The notes under the pieces were generated by a model that was given only the letters and a program-made list of their open reading frames with translations, was not told the DNA's origin and did not search any database. Position numbers and translations under genes: made by a program. Shown here piece by piece: positions 41,524 through 50,163 of a stretch of DNA of 64,000 bases. This DNA is from JACCZX01 sp963791315. Lineage in GTDB: Bacteria > Pseudomonadota > Gammaproteobacteria > Burkholderiales > Burkholderiaceae_F. The stretch lies in assembly GCA_963791315.1 (NCBI GenBank), contig CAWBRQ010000001.1, forward strand, positions 1 to 64,000. Direction: 5' to 3'. Position 1 is the stretch's first letter, and each line of letters starts with the position of its first letter.

Positions 41524-42213
41524 ATGGACACAACTCCATTCATCGGGCTACTCATACTGTTCCTGGGCACCTTTGTGCCAATCGGCCAGCCGCGGGCTCA
41601 GGTGCCCGGCACCACCGGACACGGGCACTTGACCGAAGTGGCCTGCGTGGACGTGCCACCCGGCGAGAAGCGACCGGAGTTTGGCTGCTTCAACGTCGGC
41701 CGGGTAACCGGACTTCATTTCAGTCAAACATCCGTCTACTGGCATTTGCGCGCGTTTCCGAGCCGGAAGGCTGCGGAGGCGGCGAAGAGTGCGACCGGAA
41801 TTGTGGTGGAGGAAGGCGGGCGAGTGTGGCTCTCCGAATTCGGCCCCCGAGACACTGCTGCGCGGGGAGGTGAAGCTATCGCCGTCGTCGGACCGCTGCA
41901 GCTTCCCGCAGCTAAGAGCTACGCTGCAGTTCTGTCTTACGCTGTCATGCGGCCGGGCGACCGTTCGAGGGTGCATACACACCCGGGTCCCGAAGGCTGG
42001 TACGTGCTGGCGGGAGAGCAGTGTCTCGAGACTCCGGCTGGCGCCAACAAGGCCCGGGCCGGAGGAACCATGACAGTGCCATCGAACATTCCAATGGAAC
42101 TCAACGTCACTGGTACGACGCTCCGGCGTGCGTTCGCCCTCGTCATTCATGATTCGGCTCAGGACAGGGGCACAAACTCTGACTGGAAACCGTCCGGAGC
42201 CTGTAGTCGGTGA
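41524..42213 (+). CDS. Exported cupin-domain protein
   Basis: ATG at 41524 gives a signal peptide (TPFIGLLILFLGTFVPIG, cleavage near PRAQ). The cupin part has SYAVMRPGDRSRVHTHPGPE, GWYVLAGEQCLETPAG and a later TMTVPSNIPMELNVTG. The metal-binding HTHPGPEGW pattern is present. 229 residues, intact. Such proteins often bind small ligands in the periplasm; function unknown. Confidence 0.78.
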   Translation: MDTTPFIGLLILFLGTFVPIGQPRAQVPGTTGHGHLTEVACVDVPPGEKRPEFGCFNVGRVTGLHFSQTSVYWHLRAFPSRKAAEAAKSATGIVVEEGGRVWLSEFGPRDTAARGGEAIAVVGPLQLPAAKSYAAVLSYAVMRPGDRSRVHTHPGPEGWYVLAGEQCLETPAGANKARAGGTMTVPSNIPMELNVTGTTLRRAFALVIHDSAQDRGTNSDWKPSGACSR

Positions 42214-42246
42214 CAATGCACGGAAAGGAGGCTGCGATTCAGCAAC

Positions 42247-42621
42247 ATGGCAAGCAAGCGGCCGACTACGATCGCCGGGTATATCCGCGCTGCCCCACGC
42301 GAGGGCCAGCCGCAGTTACGCCGGCTGTACGCGATCCTCAAGAGCGTCGCGCCCGAGGCCAAGGAAGTGATCAAGTGGGGAAGCCCTTTTTTCGTCGAGC
42401 CCCGATTCGTGTTCGCTTTCTCCGCGCACAAAGCACACCTCAACTTCGCGCCAACAGCGGCGGCGCTGCAGCGATTTCGCAGGGAACTCGAAAAGCACAA
42501 GACGACCAAGAACTACCTTCAGATTCCCTATGACGAGTCTCTGCCAGAGGATCTGATTCGCAAGATCGCTGAGTACAGTCTCCGGGTTGTGCGTGAACGT
42601 GAAGACGATGCTTTCTGGTAA
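42247..42621 (+). CDS. DUF1801-domain protein
   Basis: TIAGYIRAAPREGQPQLRRL, YAILKSVAPEAKEVIKWGSP, FFVEPRFVFAFSAHKAHLNF and QIPYDESLPEDLIRKIAEYS match the DUF1801 / frataxin-like fold family. 124 residues, intact, in contrast to the truncated copy at 31 kb. Binding of iron or small ligands has been proposed for relatives. Confidence 0.85.
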   Translation: MASKRPTTIAGYIRAAPREGQPQLRRLYAILKSVAPEAKEVIKWGSPFFVEPRFVFAFSAHKAHLNFAPTAAALQRFRRELEKHKTTKNYLQIPYDESLPEDLIRKIAEYSLRVVREREDDAFW

Positions 42622-42625
42622 CTCC

Positions 42626-43069
42626 ATGCAAGTTCTGCGGTGGTTGCTCACAGTACCGGCTGGAATCCTAGGCTTGTATCTAGGTTTCTTTGCCGGCATC
42701 CTTATTCACTACGGGCATGTCTGGGCTTGTCCCAACGAGCATTTGGTCTCGGGCGCCTGCATGGCTCCTTGGTCTTTGTTCGTAAAGACGACGTCCGTTG
42801 GCTTAAGCGCTGCAATTGCCGCTGCGGGCGTGGTTTTGTTGCCAACACTTCTCGCCCCTTCGCACCGGTGGTTGGTAGCGCGCATCGCCTTTGCTTGCGG
42901 CTTGTTGCTCGCCCTGTACTTGTCCTTGGCAGTGCGTTGGGTGATGTGGATTCCCGTGGTGTGTGCCATCTTGTCGGGCGTCGGTATGTTGTGGCTTGTT
43001 CGGCGACACATGGATAGCTCCGCCTCGTCACTTGACCGGACGCGCGAGAGCAGCACGCCGATTAGGTAA
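42626..43069 (+). CDS. Small membrane protein of unknown function
   Basis: Start placed at 42626 (MQVLRWLLTVPAGILGLYLG), four bases after the previous stop; ATG 42608 is an alternative. Four hydrophobic helices are visible, including GLSAAIAAAGVVLLPTLLA and LLLALYLSLAVRWVMWIPVV. A polar C-terminus follows. No family recognised. About 147 residues. Confidence 0.65.
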   Translation: MQVLRWLLTVPAGILGLYLGFFAGILIHYGHVWACPNEHLVSGACMAPWSLFVKTTSVGLSAAIAAAGVVLLPTLLAPSHRWLVARIAFACGLLLALYLSLAVRWVMWIPVVCAILSGVGMLWLVRRHMDSSASSLDRTRESSTPIR

Positions 43070-43097
43070 TGCGTCAGCGGATATTCACACGCACAAG

Positions 43098-44489
43098 ATG
43101 AAGCATCTCAGCGCGCTGGACGCGCTGTTCCTGCAGCTCGAGACGCCCGACACGCCGATGCATGTCGGGAGCCTGATGCTGCTTGATCGACTGCCCGCAG
43201 GACGCGATCCCTATGCGGCGATCCGCGCCCACATTGCGAAGCGCATTCATCTGGCGCCCGTTTTCTCGCGCGTGCTGCGCTTCATGCCGCTCGATATCGC
43301 GAGCCCACTGTGGGTGCCGGCGGAACGCGTCGATCTCGATTACCACATCCAGCGCGTCACGCTCCCCGCACCCGGCACTCAGGCGCAGCTCGAGTCCACT
43401 GTCGCGCACCTGCACGAGGGGACACTCGATCGTGACCGCCCGCTCTGGCAGTTCACGGTGATCGACGGCTTGAAGAGTGGGCAGGTCGGTTTCTACGCCA
43501 AGATTCATCACGCCGCGCTCGACGGCCAAGGCGGCATCGCAGTGGCGCAGGCGCTGCTCGATGCGCAGCGCAAGCCGCGCGCGGTGCAGCGCGCGGCTGC
43601 GAAGAGCGCCGCGGCGATGCCAGCATCGGCAGCAAAGATGCTGGGGTTCGCGCTGCGCAACACCGTCGCGCAATACGGCAGGATTCTGAAAGCGATCCCC
43701 GGCGTAGCGCAGGCCGCCGCACGCACCGGCGCAGTAGCGCTGACCGCGCCAACGAAAAATCGCGGCGGCACTTCGGCTCCACGCATGCGGCTCAACGCCG
43801 CTATCGGCCCAAAGCGCGTGTTCGTGGCGGCGCAAATCCCGCTGACCGATGTGAAGGCGATCGCGCGGCACTACGACGCCAAGCTGAACGACGCCGTGCT
43901 GGCAATCTGTGCTGGCGCATTGCGACGACACTTCGCCAAGGACAAAGCAGCGCTTGGCAAGGCGATGGTCGCGGCGGTCCCGTTGAGCCTGCGGACGCCC
44001 GGCGACACGACGCAGGAGAACCAGGTCTCGATGATGCTGGTTGGCCTCGCCACGCAAATCGCCGACCCCGTGAAGCGCATGGCCGCGATCATCGCCGGCA
44101 GCACGCGCGCGAAGCAGCTCGCCGGCGGCATGAAGGGCGCGATCCCCACCGATCTGCCTTCGCTCGGGATTCCGTGGCTGATGGCCGCGATCACGCCGCT
44201 CTACCGCAAGGCCGTCGCCGCGCCTCGCATTCCGGTCTTCGCCAACGTTGTGATCTCCAACGTTCCGGGGCCGCAAGTGCCGCTCTACCTCGCGGGCGCC
44301 GAATTGAAGGCCTACTACCCGGTTTCAATCGTGACTCATGGGCTGGCGCTGAACATCACAATCGTGAGCTATAACGGCTCGCTCGATTTCGGGCTCGTGG
44401 CTTGCCGTAAGACCATGCCGGACTTGCGCCTATTCGTAAAACATCTAAAGAAAGCGTACGAAGAGTTGCTGGAGACTACGCAGCGATGA
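43098..44489 (+). CDS. Wax ester synthase / diacylglycerol acyltransferase (WS/DGAT)
   Basis: KHLSALDALFLQLETPDTPM is the family opening and IHHAALDGQGG contains the catalytic HHxxxDG. PLWQFTVIDGLKSGQVGFYA and VVISNVPGPQVPLYLAGAEL are also conserved. 463 residues, normal. It makes wax esters or triacylglycerols from acyl-CoA at the membrane. The next gene starts four bases before its stop, and both following genes encode alpha/beta hydrolases, so this is a lipid-related operon. Confidence 0.9.
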   Translation: MKHLSALDALFLQLETPDTPMHVGSLMLLDRLPAGRDPYAAIRAHIAKRIHLAPVFSRVLRFMPLDIASPLWVPAERVDLDYHIQRVTLPAPGTQAQLESTVAHLHEGTLDRDRPLWQFTVIDGLKSGQVGFYAKIHHAALDGQGGIAVAQALLDAQRKPRAVQRAAAKSAAAMPASAAKMLGFALRNTVAQYGRILKAIPGVAQAAARTGAVALTAPTKNRGGTSAPRMRLNAAIGPKRVFVAAQIPLTDVKAIARHYDAKLNDAVLAICAGALRRHFAKDKAALGKAMVAAVPLSLRTPGDTTQENQVSMMLVGLATQIADPVKRMAAIIAGSTRAKQLAGGMKGAIPTDLPSLGIPWLMAAITPLYRKAVAAPRIPVFANVVISNVPGPQVPLYLAGAELKAYYPVSIVTHGLALNITIVSYNGSLDFGLVACRKTMPDLRLFVKHLKKAYEELLETTQR

Positions 44490-45265
44490 CGAGTCACGCG
44501 CAAGGTCTGAAGGCGCCGAATGCATTTCTGCTTGCGCTCGAATGGCGCGCGCCGTGGGAATTCGGCGCGACGCTCGCGGCGTTTCCGTTGCTGCGCCGCG
44601 CCCCGCGCGGCGATGGCCACGCGGTGGTGGTCTTTCCCGGCCTGGCCGCCTCGGACGTCAGCACGCTTCCTTTGCGCGCATTCCTCGCCGAGCGCGGCTA
44701 CAAGCCCCACGGCTGGGAACTGCGTTTCAACCTCGGGCCGCGCGAGGGCGTGTTCGAGCGCAGTGTCGAGCGGGTGCGCAAGCTCGCACGCAGCACCGGT
44801 CGCAAGGTAAGCCTCATCGGCTGGAGCCTGGGCGGTGTTTACGCACGCGAGATTGCCAAGGTGGCAAGCGAAGACGTGCGGTGCGTCATCACACTCGGCA
44901 CTCCTTTCACGGGCCACCCCCGCGCGAACAACGCATGGCGCATCTACAAGCTCGCAAGCGGACATGGACTAGACGACTCGGATCAGTGGCGACGCATTCG
45001 CGAGGCACCGCCGGTGCCGACGACTTCGGTGTTCAGCCGCAGCGACGGCATCGTGGCATGGCAGTGCTGCCTGCAGGCGCGTGCGCCCCACGCCGAGAGC
45101 GTCGAAGTCACCGCGAGCCACATCGGCATGGGAGTGAATCCGGCAGCCTGGTACGCGATCGCCGATCGCCTCGCGCAACGCGAGGGCCATTGGCAGCCGT
45201 TCCATCGCGACGATTGGCGCAGGTGGCTCTTTAGCGACCCGTACCGTGCCGTCGATCCAGGCTGA
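44486..45265 (+). CDS. Alpha/beta hydrolase, lipase-like
   Basis: HAVVVFPGLAASDVSTLPLR, FLAERGYKPHGWELRFNLGP and the nucleophile elbow SLIGWSLGGVYAREIAK identify the fold. ITLGTPFTGHPRANNAW and TSVFSRSDGIVAWQCC supply the acid region, and VTASHIGMGVNPAAW the catalytic histidine. 259 residues, intact. Overlaps both neighbours. Probably a lipid esterase working with the acyltransferase upstream. Confidence 0.85.
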   Translation: MTSHAQGLKAPNAFLLALEWRAPWEFGATLAAFPLLRRAPRGDGHAVVVFPGLAASDVSTLPLRAFLAERGYKPHGWELRFNLGPREGVFERSVERVRKLARSTGRKVSLIGWSLGGVYAREIAKVASEDVRCVITLGTPFTGHPRANNAWRIYKLASGHGLDDSDQWRRIREAPPVPTTSVFSRSDGIVAWQCCLQARAPHAESVEVTASHIGMGVNPAAWYAIADRLAQREGHWQPFHRDDWRRWLFSDPYRAVDPG

Positions 45266-46147
45266 CAAGGTCTCGCTGCAGTACGAGTCCTTCGGCAATC
45301 CCGCCGACCCATCGATCGTGCTCGTGATGGGGCTTGGCATGCAGCTCATCATGTGGCCGGACCAGCTGTGCGAAATGCTCGTTGCGAAGGGCCTCCACGT
45401 CGTGCGATTCGACAACCGCGATGTGGGGCTCTCGAGCCACCTCGATCACCTCGGATCTCCCAGCATTGCCGTAGCAACGCTCAAGTACCTGCTGCGCCTG
45501 CCGTTGAAGGCGGATTATTTAATCGACGACATGGCGCGCGACACCGCGGCGCTGTTGGATGCGCTGGGAATTTCCCGCGCACACGTGGTGGGTGTTTCGA
45601 TGGGCGGCATGATCGCGCAGAATCTGGCGGCGAATGCGCCAACGAAAGTGGCGAGCCTGACGTCGATCATGTCCACCACCGGCAAGCGCAGTCTTCCGCA
45701 GCCGACGGCGAGAGCGCGGCGCGCGTTGCTGCGAGCGCCCGCGAAACCCGGCGACGTGGAGGGCGCGACGCGGCGGCTGATGAGCGTGCTGCGCGACATC
45801 GGCAGTCAGACCTATCCTGCGGAACCAGGGTATCTACGCGAAATATGCGAAAGGCACGTACGCCGCTCGTACGATCCCGCAGGCGTCGCACGGCAGCTCA
45901 TTGCCATAGCGGCGAGCGGCGATCGAACCGCGGCCGTGCGCGCATCAAGGTCCCAACGTTGGTGTTGCATGGAGACGAGGATCCGCTTGTTCGCCCGGCG
46001 TGCGGCGAAGAAACGGCGCGCGTGATTCGCGACGCTGGCGGCGACGCCAAGCTGGAGATCATCCGCGGCATGGGTCACGACCTGCCCACGCTGCTGCTTC
46101 CGCAGCTCGCGGAGCGCATCGCGGAGCACTGCCTCAGGCATAGTTGA
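45246..46147 (+). CDS. Alpha/beta fold hydrolase, one frameshift
   Basis: Starts 20 bases before the previous stop. PSIVLVMGLGMQLIMWPDQL, VVRFDNRDVGLSSHLDHLGS, and the elbow AHVVGVSMGGMIAQNLA are clear. A break near 45,940 leads to IKVPTLVLHGDEDPLVRPAC and the histidine block EIIRGMGHDLPTLLLPQLAE, ending at 46147. About 300 residues joined, as in esterase/epoxide hydrolase-type relatives. Substrate unknown. Confidence 0.85.
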
Positions 46148-46183
46148 AGATCCATCCGCGAACAACCGAAACTGGAGGTAGCC

Positions 46184-46438
46184 ATGGGTATTCGTAAACT
46201 GAAATGTTCTTTCTGCCGCAAGAGTGAAGACCAAATTGCAAAGCTGGTTGCTGGGCCGAGATTGATGACAGGCTCGAAGCTATACATCTGCAATGAATGC
46301 GTGGCGGCTGCAAACTCCGTCATGCAAGCAGGCCCACCTCCCGCTCCTGCAGCTTCGTACTCACTGCTACAAGAAGCGAAGGCATATTGGAGCCGCTTTC
46401 TCCACAGGTGCGTGGCGCAAAAGGCTTCGATTGCCTAG
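46184..46438 (+). CDS. Free-standing ClpX-type zinc-finger protein
   Basis: A GGAGG site precedes MGIRKLKCSFCRKSEDQIAK, then LVAGPRLMTGSKLYICNECV. The CxxC...CxxC pattern is that of the ClpX N-terminal zinc domain, which dimerises and recruits substrates or adaptors. Only this domain is present, without the AAA+ part, in 84 residues. The C-terminal 35 residues are not family-like. It might compete with ClpX for adaptors, but that is speculation. Confidence 0.8.
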   Translation: MGIRKLKCSFCRKSEDQIAKLVAGPRLMTGSKLYICNECVAAANSVMQAGPPPAPAASYSLLQEAKAYWSRFLHRCVAQKASIA

Positions 46439-46466
46439 GCTTGCTAACCCGCGCTTCATAAACGTC

Positions 46467-46907
46467 ATGATCGTTCTTCGTCCGGTCCACCTCGCTTTGA
46501 ACTTGGCGTTCGGGTTCACCCTGGCCGTCGCTTCCGCTGCACTAGCTCAGCAGACGAAGTTCGATGGAGCATGGAACGTCACCATGACATGCCCGCCTCA
46601 CAATGCTGCCGATGACGACGCCAAGGGATACACGCATCGATTTCCGGCAGAGGTGCAGAAGAGTCGCATCCGTGGCACTCACGGAAAGGAAGGCGAGCCG
46701 GGCTGGCACTTTCTTCACGGCAAGATCAATGAAGACGGCAGTGCCACATTGCGCCTCGATGGCATCGTCAACAACGCGATGTACGCCATTAACGATGCCG
46801 AGCGCGGCAAGGAGTACACATATCGAATCAAGGCACAGTTCGATGCAAGCAGCGGCGTCGGACAGCGGCTCACGGGTCGCGTGTGCGAGTTCAAGTTCAC
46901 TCGCTAA
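46467..46907 (+). CDS. Exported protein of unknown function
   Basis: ATG at 46467 opens a signal peptide (LALNLAFGFTLAVASAALAQ). The mature part begins QTKFDGAWNVTMTCPPHNAA and has HFLHGKINEDGSATLRLDGI and GQRLTGRVCEFKFTR, a beta-rich layout with two cysteines that may form a disulfide. 147 residues. No family named with certainty. Confidence 0.7.
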   Translation: MIVLRPVHLALNLAFGFTLAVASAALAQQTKFDGAWNVTMTCPPHNAADDDAKGYTHRFPAEVQKSRIRGTHGKEGEPGWHFLHGKINEDGSATLRLDGIVNNAMYAINDAERGKEYTYRIKAQFDASSGVGQRLTGRVCEFKFTR

Positions 46908-46948
46908 CCGGAGTGCTTCTCAATGCCGAGCCGCCGGCCAAGTAAGCC

Positions 46949-47200
46949 GTGAAACGCACGCCTACCGCCACGCAATCCACCGTGATCTCGGTCAAGGTAA
47001 AGCCAAGGTCCCGCGTCAGCCTGCTCACTCAAGTTGAGGGCGGCGCCTGGCTTGCTCAGCTCAAGTCGCCGCCCGTTGAGGGCAAGGCCAACGAAGAATT
47101 GCTCGCGCTTGTTGCTCACCACTTCGGCTGCCGCAAGTCAGCCGTCTCTATCAAGAGTGGCGCATCTGGCCGCATCAAGCTAGTTCGCGTTGCGCGATGA
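46949..47200 (+). CDS. DUF167 (YggU) family protein
   Basis: GTG start at 46949. ISVKVKPRSRVSLLTQVEGG, AWLAQLKSPPVEGKANEELL and ALVAHHFGCRKSAVSIKSGA are the family motifs (KVKP, PPVEGKAN, SG). 83 residues, normal size. Function not known. The stop overlaps the next ATG by four bases. Confidence 0.85.
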   Translation: MKRTPTATQSTVISVKVKPRSRVSLLTQVEGGAWLAQLKSPPVEGKANEELLALVAHHFGCRKSAVSIKSGASGRIKLVRVAR

Positions 47201-47598
47201 CCCGCCTCGCGCAATGCGCCTGCGGATCAACGTCCATTTCTATCGACGGTGAGCCTCGGCTGCATGCTGTCTGCCACTGCACCAATTGCAAACGCCGAAC
47301 AGGCAGTGCCTTCGGCGTATCAGCGTACTTTCTGCGATCAGACGTAACTGAAATCAGCGGCGATATGCACGTCTATGCATTTCATCACGCGGCAGAAAAT
47401 TACGACGAGGAGCGCCATTTCTGCAGTCGGTGCGGAACAACGCTGTTCTGGTACACGTCGACACGACCGCATTTGATCGGCATTGCAGCCGGTTGTTTTC
47501 CGGATGACAGCTTTGGCGTGCCGACGATCTCTGGTACTAGTTCCAAGAAGCTGCCTTGGATCGAACTGCCAGACTCGTGCAGACTTCTTGAGCGGTGA
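47197..47598 (+). CDS. GFA-family (CENP-V/GFA) zinc protein
   Basis: LAQCACGSTSISIDGEPRLH, AVCHCTNCKRRTGSAFGVSA and HFCSRCGTTLFWYTSTRPHL give the expected zinc cysteines (CxC, CxxC, CxxC). 133 residues, intact. A separate family member from the copy at 40 kb. Possible glutathione-linked role, unproven. Confidence 0.85.
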   Translation: MTRLAQCACGSTSISIDGEPRLHAVCHCTNCKRRTGSAFGVSAYFLRSDVTEISGDMHVYAFHHAAENYDEERHFCSRCGTTLFWYTSTRPHLIGIAAGCFPDDSFGVPTISGTSSKKLPWIELPDSCRLLER

Positions 47599-47632
47599 CA
47601 ATGAATAGAAAGTTTCCTGCGTTGACCGAACC

Positions 47633-49285
47633 ATGCTGACAGTTGACGACGTGCGGGCGATTCCACTGTTCTCGACGCTCGCAGTGACCGAGCTTCAGCG
47701 TCTAGCACGGACGTCCGCCGATGTGCACCTGGGGGTCGGAGAGTTCGCCGTTCCCGAGGGTGGAGACCGGGCGCTCTACGCAGTTCTCACCGGAAAGGTG
47801 CAGGTCGTCAAGCTGGTCGATGGCATCGAACGCACGCTCGGCTGGCGTGTTCCAGGCCAAATTTTCGGCGAAGTACCGATCGCGTTTGGCACTACGTTCG
47901 CCGGCGGCTATCGCGCTTCGGAACCCTCGCGCGTCTTGCGAATAGATCCCAAGGAGTATTACGCGGTTGCGGCGGCGGCGCCGGAGGTCTCGGTGAAAGT
48001 CGGTGCGCTGGCACGCGAGCGCATCGGCGGGCTTCAGGGCATCGCCGCCGAAGCACCCAAGCCGCGCGTGACGATGGTCGGCAATCGATGGGATGCTGCG
48101 TGCAGTGAGCTACGCCAGTTTCTCGCGCGCAATCAGATTACCTACGACTGGATAACACCCGATGCGCCGGACCTCGAAGCGCGGTGGCCTGGACCCCGAC
48201 CAGCCGACCAAGATTGCCCGGTGCTGAAACTGGCCGACGGCACGCTTCTCAATCGGCCCGCGACGCGCGATATTGCGCGCCTCCTCGGCTTGCAAACGAG
48301 CGCACACCTAACTGAATACGACACCGTCATCATCGGTGGCGGACCTGCCGGCCTCGCAGCGGCGGTGTACGGCGCGTCCGAAGGACTGCGCACGGTGGTG
48401 GTCGAGCGCGAGGCACCGGGGGGTCAGGCAGGCACATCGTCGCGAATCGAAAACTATCTCGGCTTCCCGAATGGAGTCTCAGGTGACGAGCTCGCGAGTC
48501 GCGCGCTCAATCAAGCGGGGCGGCTCGGAGCAGAAATTCTGGTCACACGCTCTGTCGCGCGCATCGATCCCACAACGCGTCAGGTGTATCTCGATGGTGG
48601 CGACGTCGTCCGGGCGCGGACCGTCATTCTTGCCACGGGCGTGACGTGGCGGCGCCTCGCGATCGACGGTTTCGATCGACTCATCGGCAAAGGCATCTAC
48701 TATGGCGCGGCACGCAGTGAAGCAAGCGCCACGCACGGACTCGACGTCTACCTGGTCGGTGCCGGCAACTCAGCCGGTCAGGCTGCGTTGTACTTTGCCA
48801 ATCATGCACGCACGGTGACGCTCATTGTGCGGGGCGATTCTCTGGAGAAGAGCATGTCTCGCTATCTGATCGAGCAGCTCGGCGGAAGATCGAACGTAAA
48901 AGTCCAGCTGCGATCGGAAGTTGTTGCCGCACACGGCGACACGCACGTAACCGCGATCGACATACGGAATGCTGCGAGCGCAGCGGCGGAGCGCCATGAC
49001 TGCGGTGGCCTTTTCATCTTCATCGGAGCGGACGCTGAAACCGCTTGGCTGCCGGCCGACATCGCACGCGATTCGCGCGGATATGTCCTCACCGGAGATG
49101 ACGTGGTGAAGGCCGGGCGCTGGTCACACACCCGCGATCCCTATCTGCTTGAATCGAGTGTCCCCGGTGTCTTCGCCTGCGGAGATGTGAGGCTGAGTCC
49201 CGTCAAACGCGTAGCGTCCGCGGTCGGCGAAGGCAGCATGGCGATCGCTTTTGTCCACAAATATCTGCAGCAGGACGCGCGATAA
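47633..49285 (+). CDS. cNMP-binding-domain / thioredoxin-reductase-like flavoprotein without CxxC
   Basis: Residues 5-125 form a cyclic-nucleotide-binding type domain (IPLFSTLAVTELQRLARTSA, GKVQVVKLVDGIERTLGWRV, GQIFGEVPIAFGTTFAG). Residues 145-220 look like a thioredoxin-fold segment lacking the CxxC. From 228 the flavoprotein part starts: YDTVIIGGGPAGLAAAVYGA for FAD, and VYLVGAGNSAGQAALYFA for NADPH. Between them, where thioredoxin reductases have a redox CxxC, the text is GKGIYYGAARSEASATHGLD, with no cysteine. Related fusions occur in actinobacteria and Burkholderiales. 550 residues. An NADPH oxidoreductase with a ligand-sensing front end is a fair inference. Confidence 0.85.
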   Translation: MLTVDDVRAIPLFSTLAVTELQRLARTSADVHLGVGEFAVPEGGDRALYAVLTGKVQVVKLVDGIERTLGWRVPGQIFGEVPIAFGTTFAGGYRASEPSRVLRIDPKEYYAVAAAAPEVSVKVGALARERIGGLQGIAAEAPKPRVTMVGNRWDAACSELRQFLARNQITYDWITPDAPDLEARWPGPRPADQDCPVLKLADGTLLNRPATRDIARLLGLQTSAHLTEYDTVIIGGGPAGLAAAVYGASEGLRTVVVEREAPGGQAGTSSRIENYLGFPNGVSGDELASRALNQAGRLGAEILVTRSVARIDPTTRQVYLDGGDVVRARTVILATGVTWRRLAIDGFDRLIGKGIYYGAARSEASATHGLDVYLVGAGNSAGQAALYFANHARTVTLIVRGDSLEKSMSRYLIEQLGGRSNVKVQLRSEVVAAHGDTHVTAIDIRNAASAAAERHDCGGLFIFIGADAETAWLPADIARDSRGYVLTGDDVVKAGRWSHTRDPYLLESSVPGVFACGDVRLSPVKRVASAVGEGSMAIAFVHKYLQQDAR

Positions 49286-49328
49286 CACTCAGCGAACATC
49301 AACTACGCAAAGGAACACACAGTCAGTC

Positions 49329-49832
49329 GTGAGCGTGAGGCAATACTCGTTGGTGACGTGGTGGCACCTAGAGGCGCCCATTGAGCGGACGTGGCAGGCT
49401 TTGATCGCTCCCGAAGAGTGGCCCAGCTGGTGGCGCTATGTGGAAAAGGTGGTCGAGCTCGAGAAGGGCGACGCACAAGGTATCGGTGCGGTCCGACGCT
49501 ATACGTGGTCGAGCAGGCTTCCCTATCGTCTGTCTTTGGAAATGCGGACCACTGCGATCGCGCGGCCCACTTTCATCGAGGGTGTTGCGACCGGCGATCT
49601 GAATGGAACCGGACGCTGGCAACTGCAGGAGCTAGGAAACACGACGCGCGTGAAATACGAATGGACCGTGCGCACTGGCAAGGTCTGGATGAACTTGCTC
49701 GCACCGATTCTGGCGCCCGTCTTTGCTTGGAATCATGACCAGGTCATGCGCGAGGGCGGGCGCGGTATCGCTCGACATCTCGGAGTTCCGCTACTCGCCT
49801 TCCAGGCCTCGGGCGGTGACGGCCACGGATAG
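49329..49832 (+). CDS. SRPBCC-family polyketide-cyclase-like protein
   Basis: GTG at 49329 (49335 possible). QYSLVTWWHLEAPIERTWQA, then LIAPEEWPSWWRYVEKVVEL, is the usual first part of SRPBCC proteins. GRWQLQELGNTTRVKYEWTV and NLLAPILAPVFAWNHDQVMR follow. About 167 residues. Helix-grip fold binding a hydrophobic ligand. The gene ends about 35 bases before the rRNA terminator, facing it. Confidence 0.8.
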   Translation: MSVRQYSLVTWWHLEAPIERTWQALIAPEEWPSWWRYVEKVVELEKGDAQGIGAVRRYTWSSRLPYRLSLEMRTTAIARPTFIEGVATGDLNGTGRWQLQELGNTTRVKYEWTVRTGKVWMNLLAPILAPVFAWNHDQVMREGGRGIARHLGVPLLAFQASGGDGHG

Positions 49833-49866
49833 TCCCTAGAGCACGAGCCGTCGGTCGCTGCAAAAG

Positions 49867-49901
49867 AAAACGCCCCGGCACATGAGCACCGGGGCGTTTG
49901 G
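49867..49901 (-). terminator. Rho-independent terminator of the rRNA operon
   Basis: AAACGCCCCGG and CCGGGGCGTTT form an 11-base stem around CACATGAGCA. On the minus strand the stem is followed by TTTTCTTTTG, as expected after 5S. The T run on the plus side is poor. Confidence 0.9.
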
Positions 49902-49910
49902 TGTAGCTAG

Positions 49911-50026
49911 CCTGACAATGTCCTACTTTCGCTAGAAATACATCTAACTATCATCGGCGCTGAATCGTTTCACGGTCCTGTTCGGGATGGGAAGGAGTGG
50001 TTCCAACTCGCTATGGTCGTCAGGCA
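49911..50026 (-). rRNA. rrf: 5S ribosomal RNA
   Basis: The minus strand begins TGCCTGACGACCATAGCGAG and ends GTAGGACATTGTCAGGC, with the standard TCCCATCCCGAACAG block. About 116 bases, third rRNA of the operon. Confidence 0.95.
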
Positions 50027-50143
50027 ATTCGGACGACCTCCTGATTCGCCGCCACTGAAGCAGCGGCTCACAAGAGATCTGATTCGGAAAGAAGCAAAGA
50101 AGGTTGTGATTGCGTGTCGAGCCTCAGCTTTCTGAGACAGGCA

Positions 50144-50163
50144 GCACGGTTATAGGATCAAGC
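50144..50163 (-). other. 23S processing stem, 3' side
   Basis: The 20 bases pair (19 of 20) with 53270-53289 at the other end of the 23S gene. Together they make the long double-stranded stem that RNase III cleaves to release pre-23S RNA. Confidence 0.75.

Noticed and set aside
43074..44276. 400-codon minus-strand frame opposite the wax synthase gene
   Set aside because: Shadow of the WS/DGAT gene, which has intact HHxxxDG and family sequence on the plus strand.
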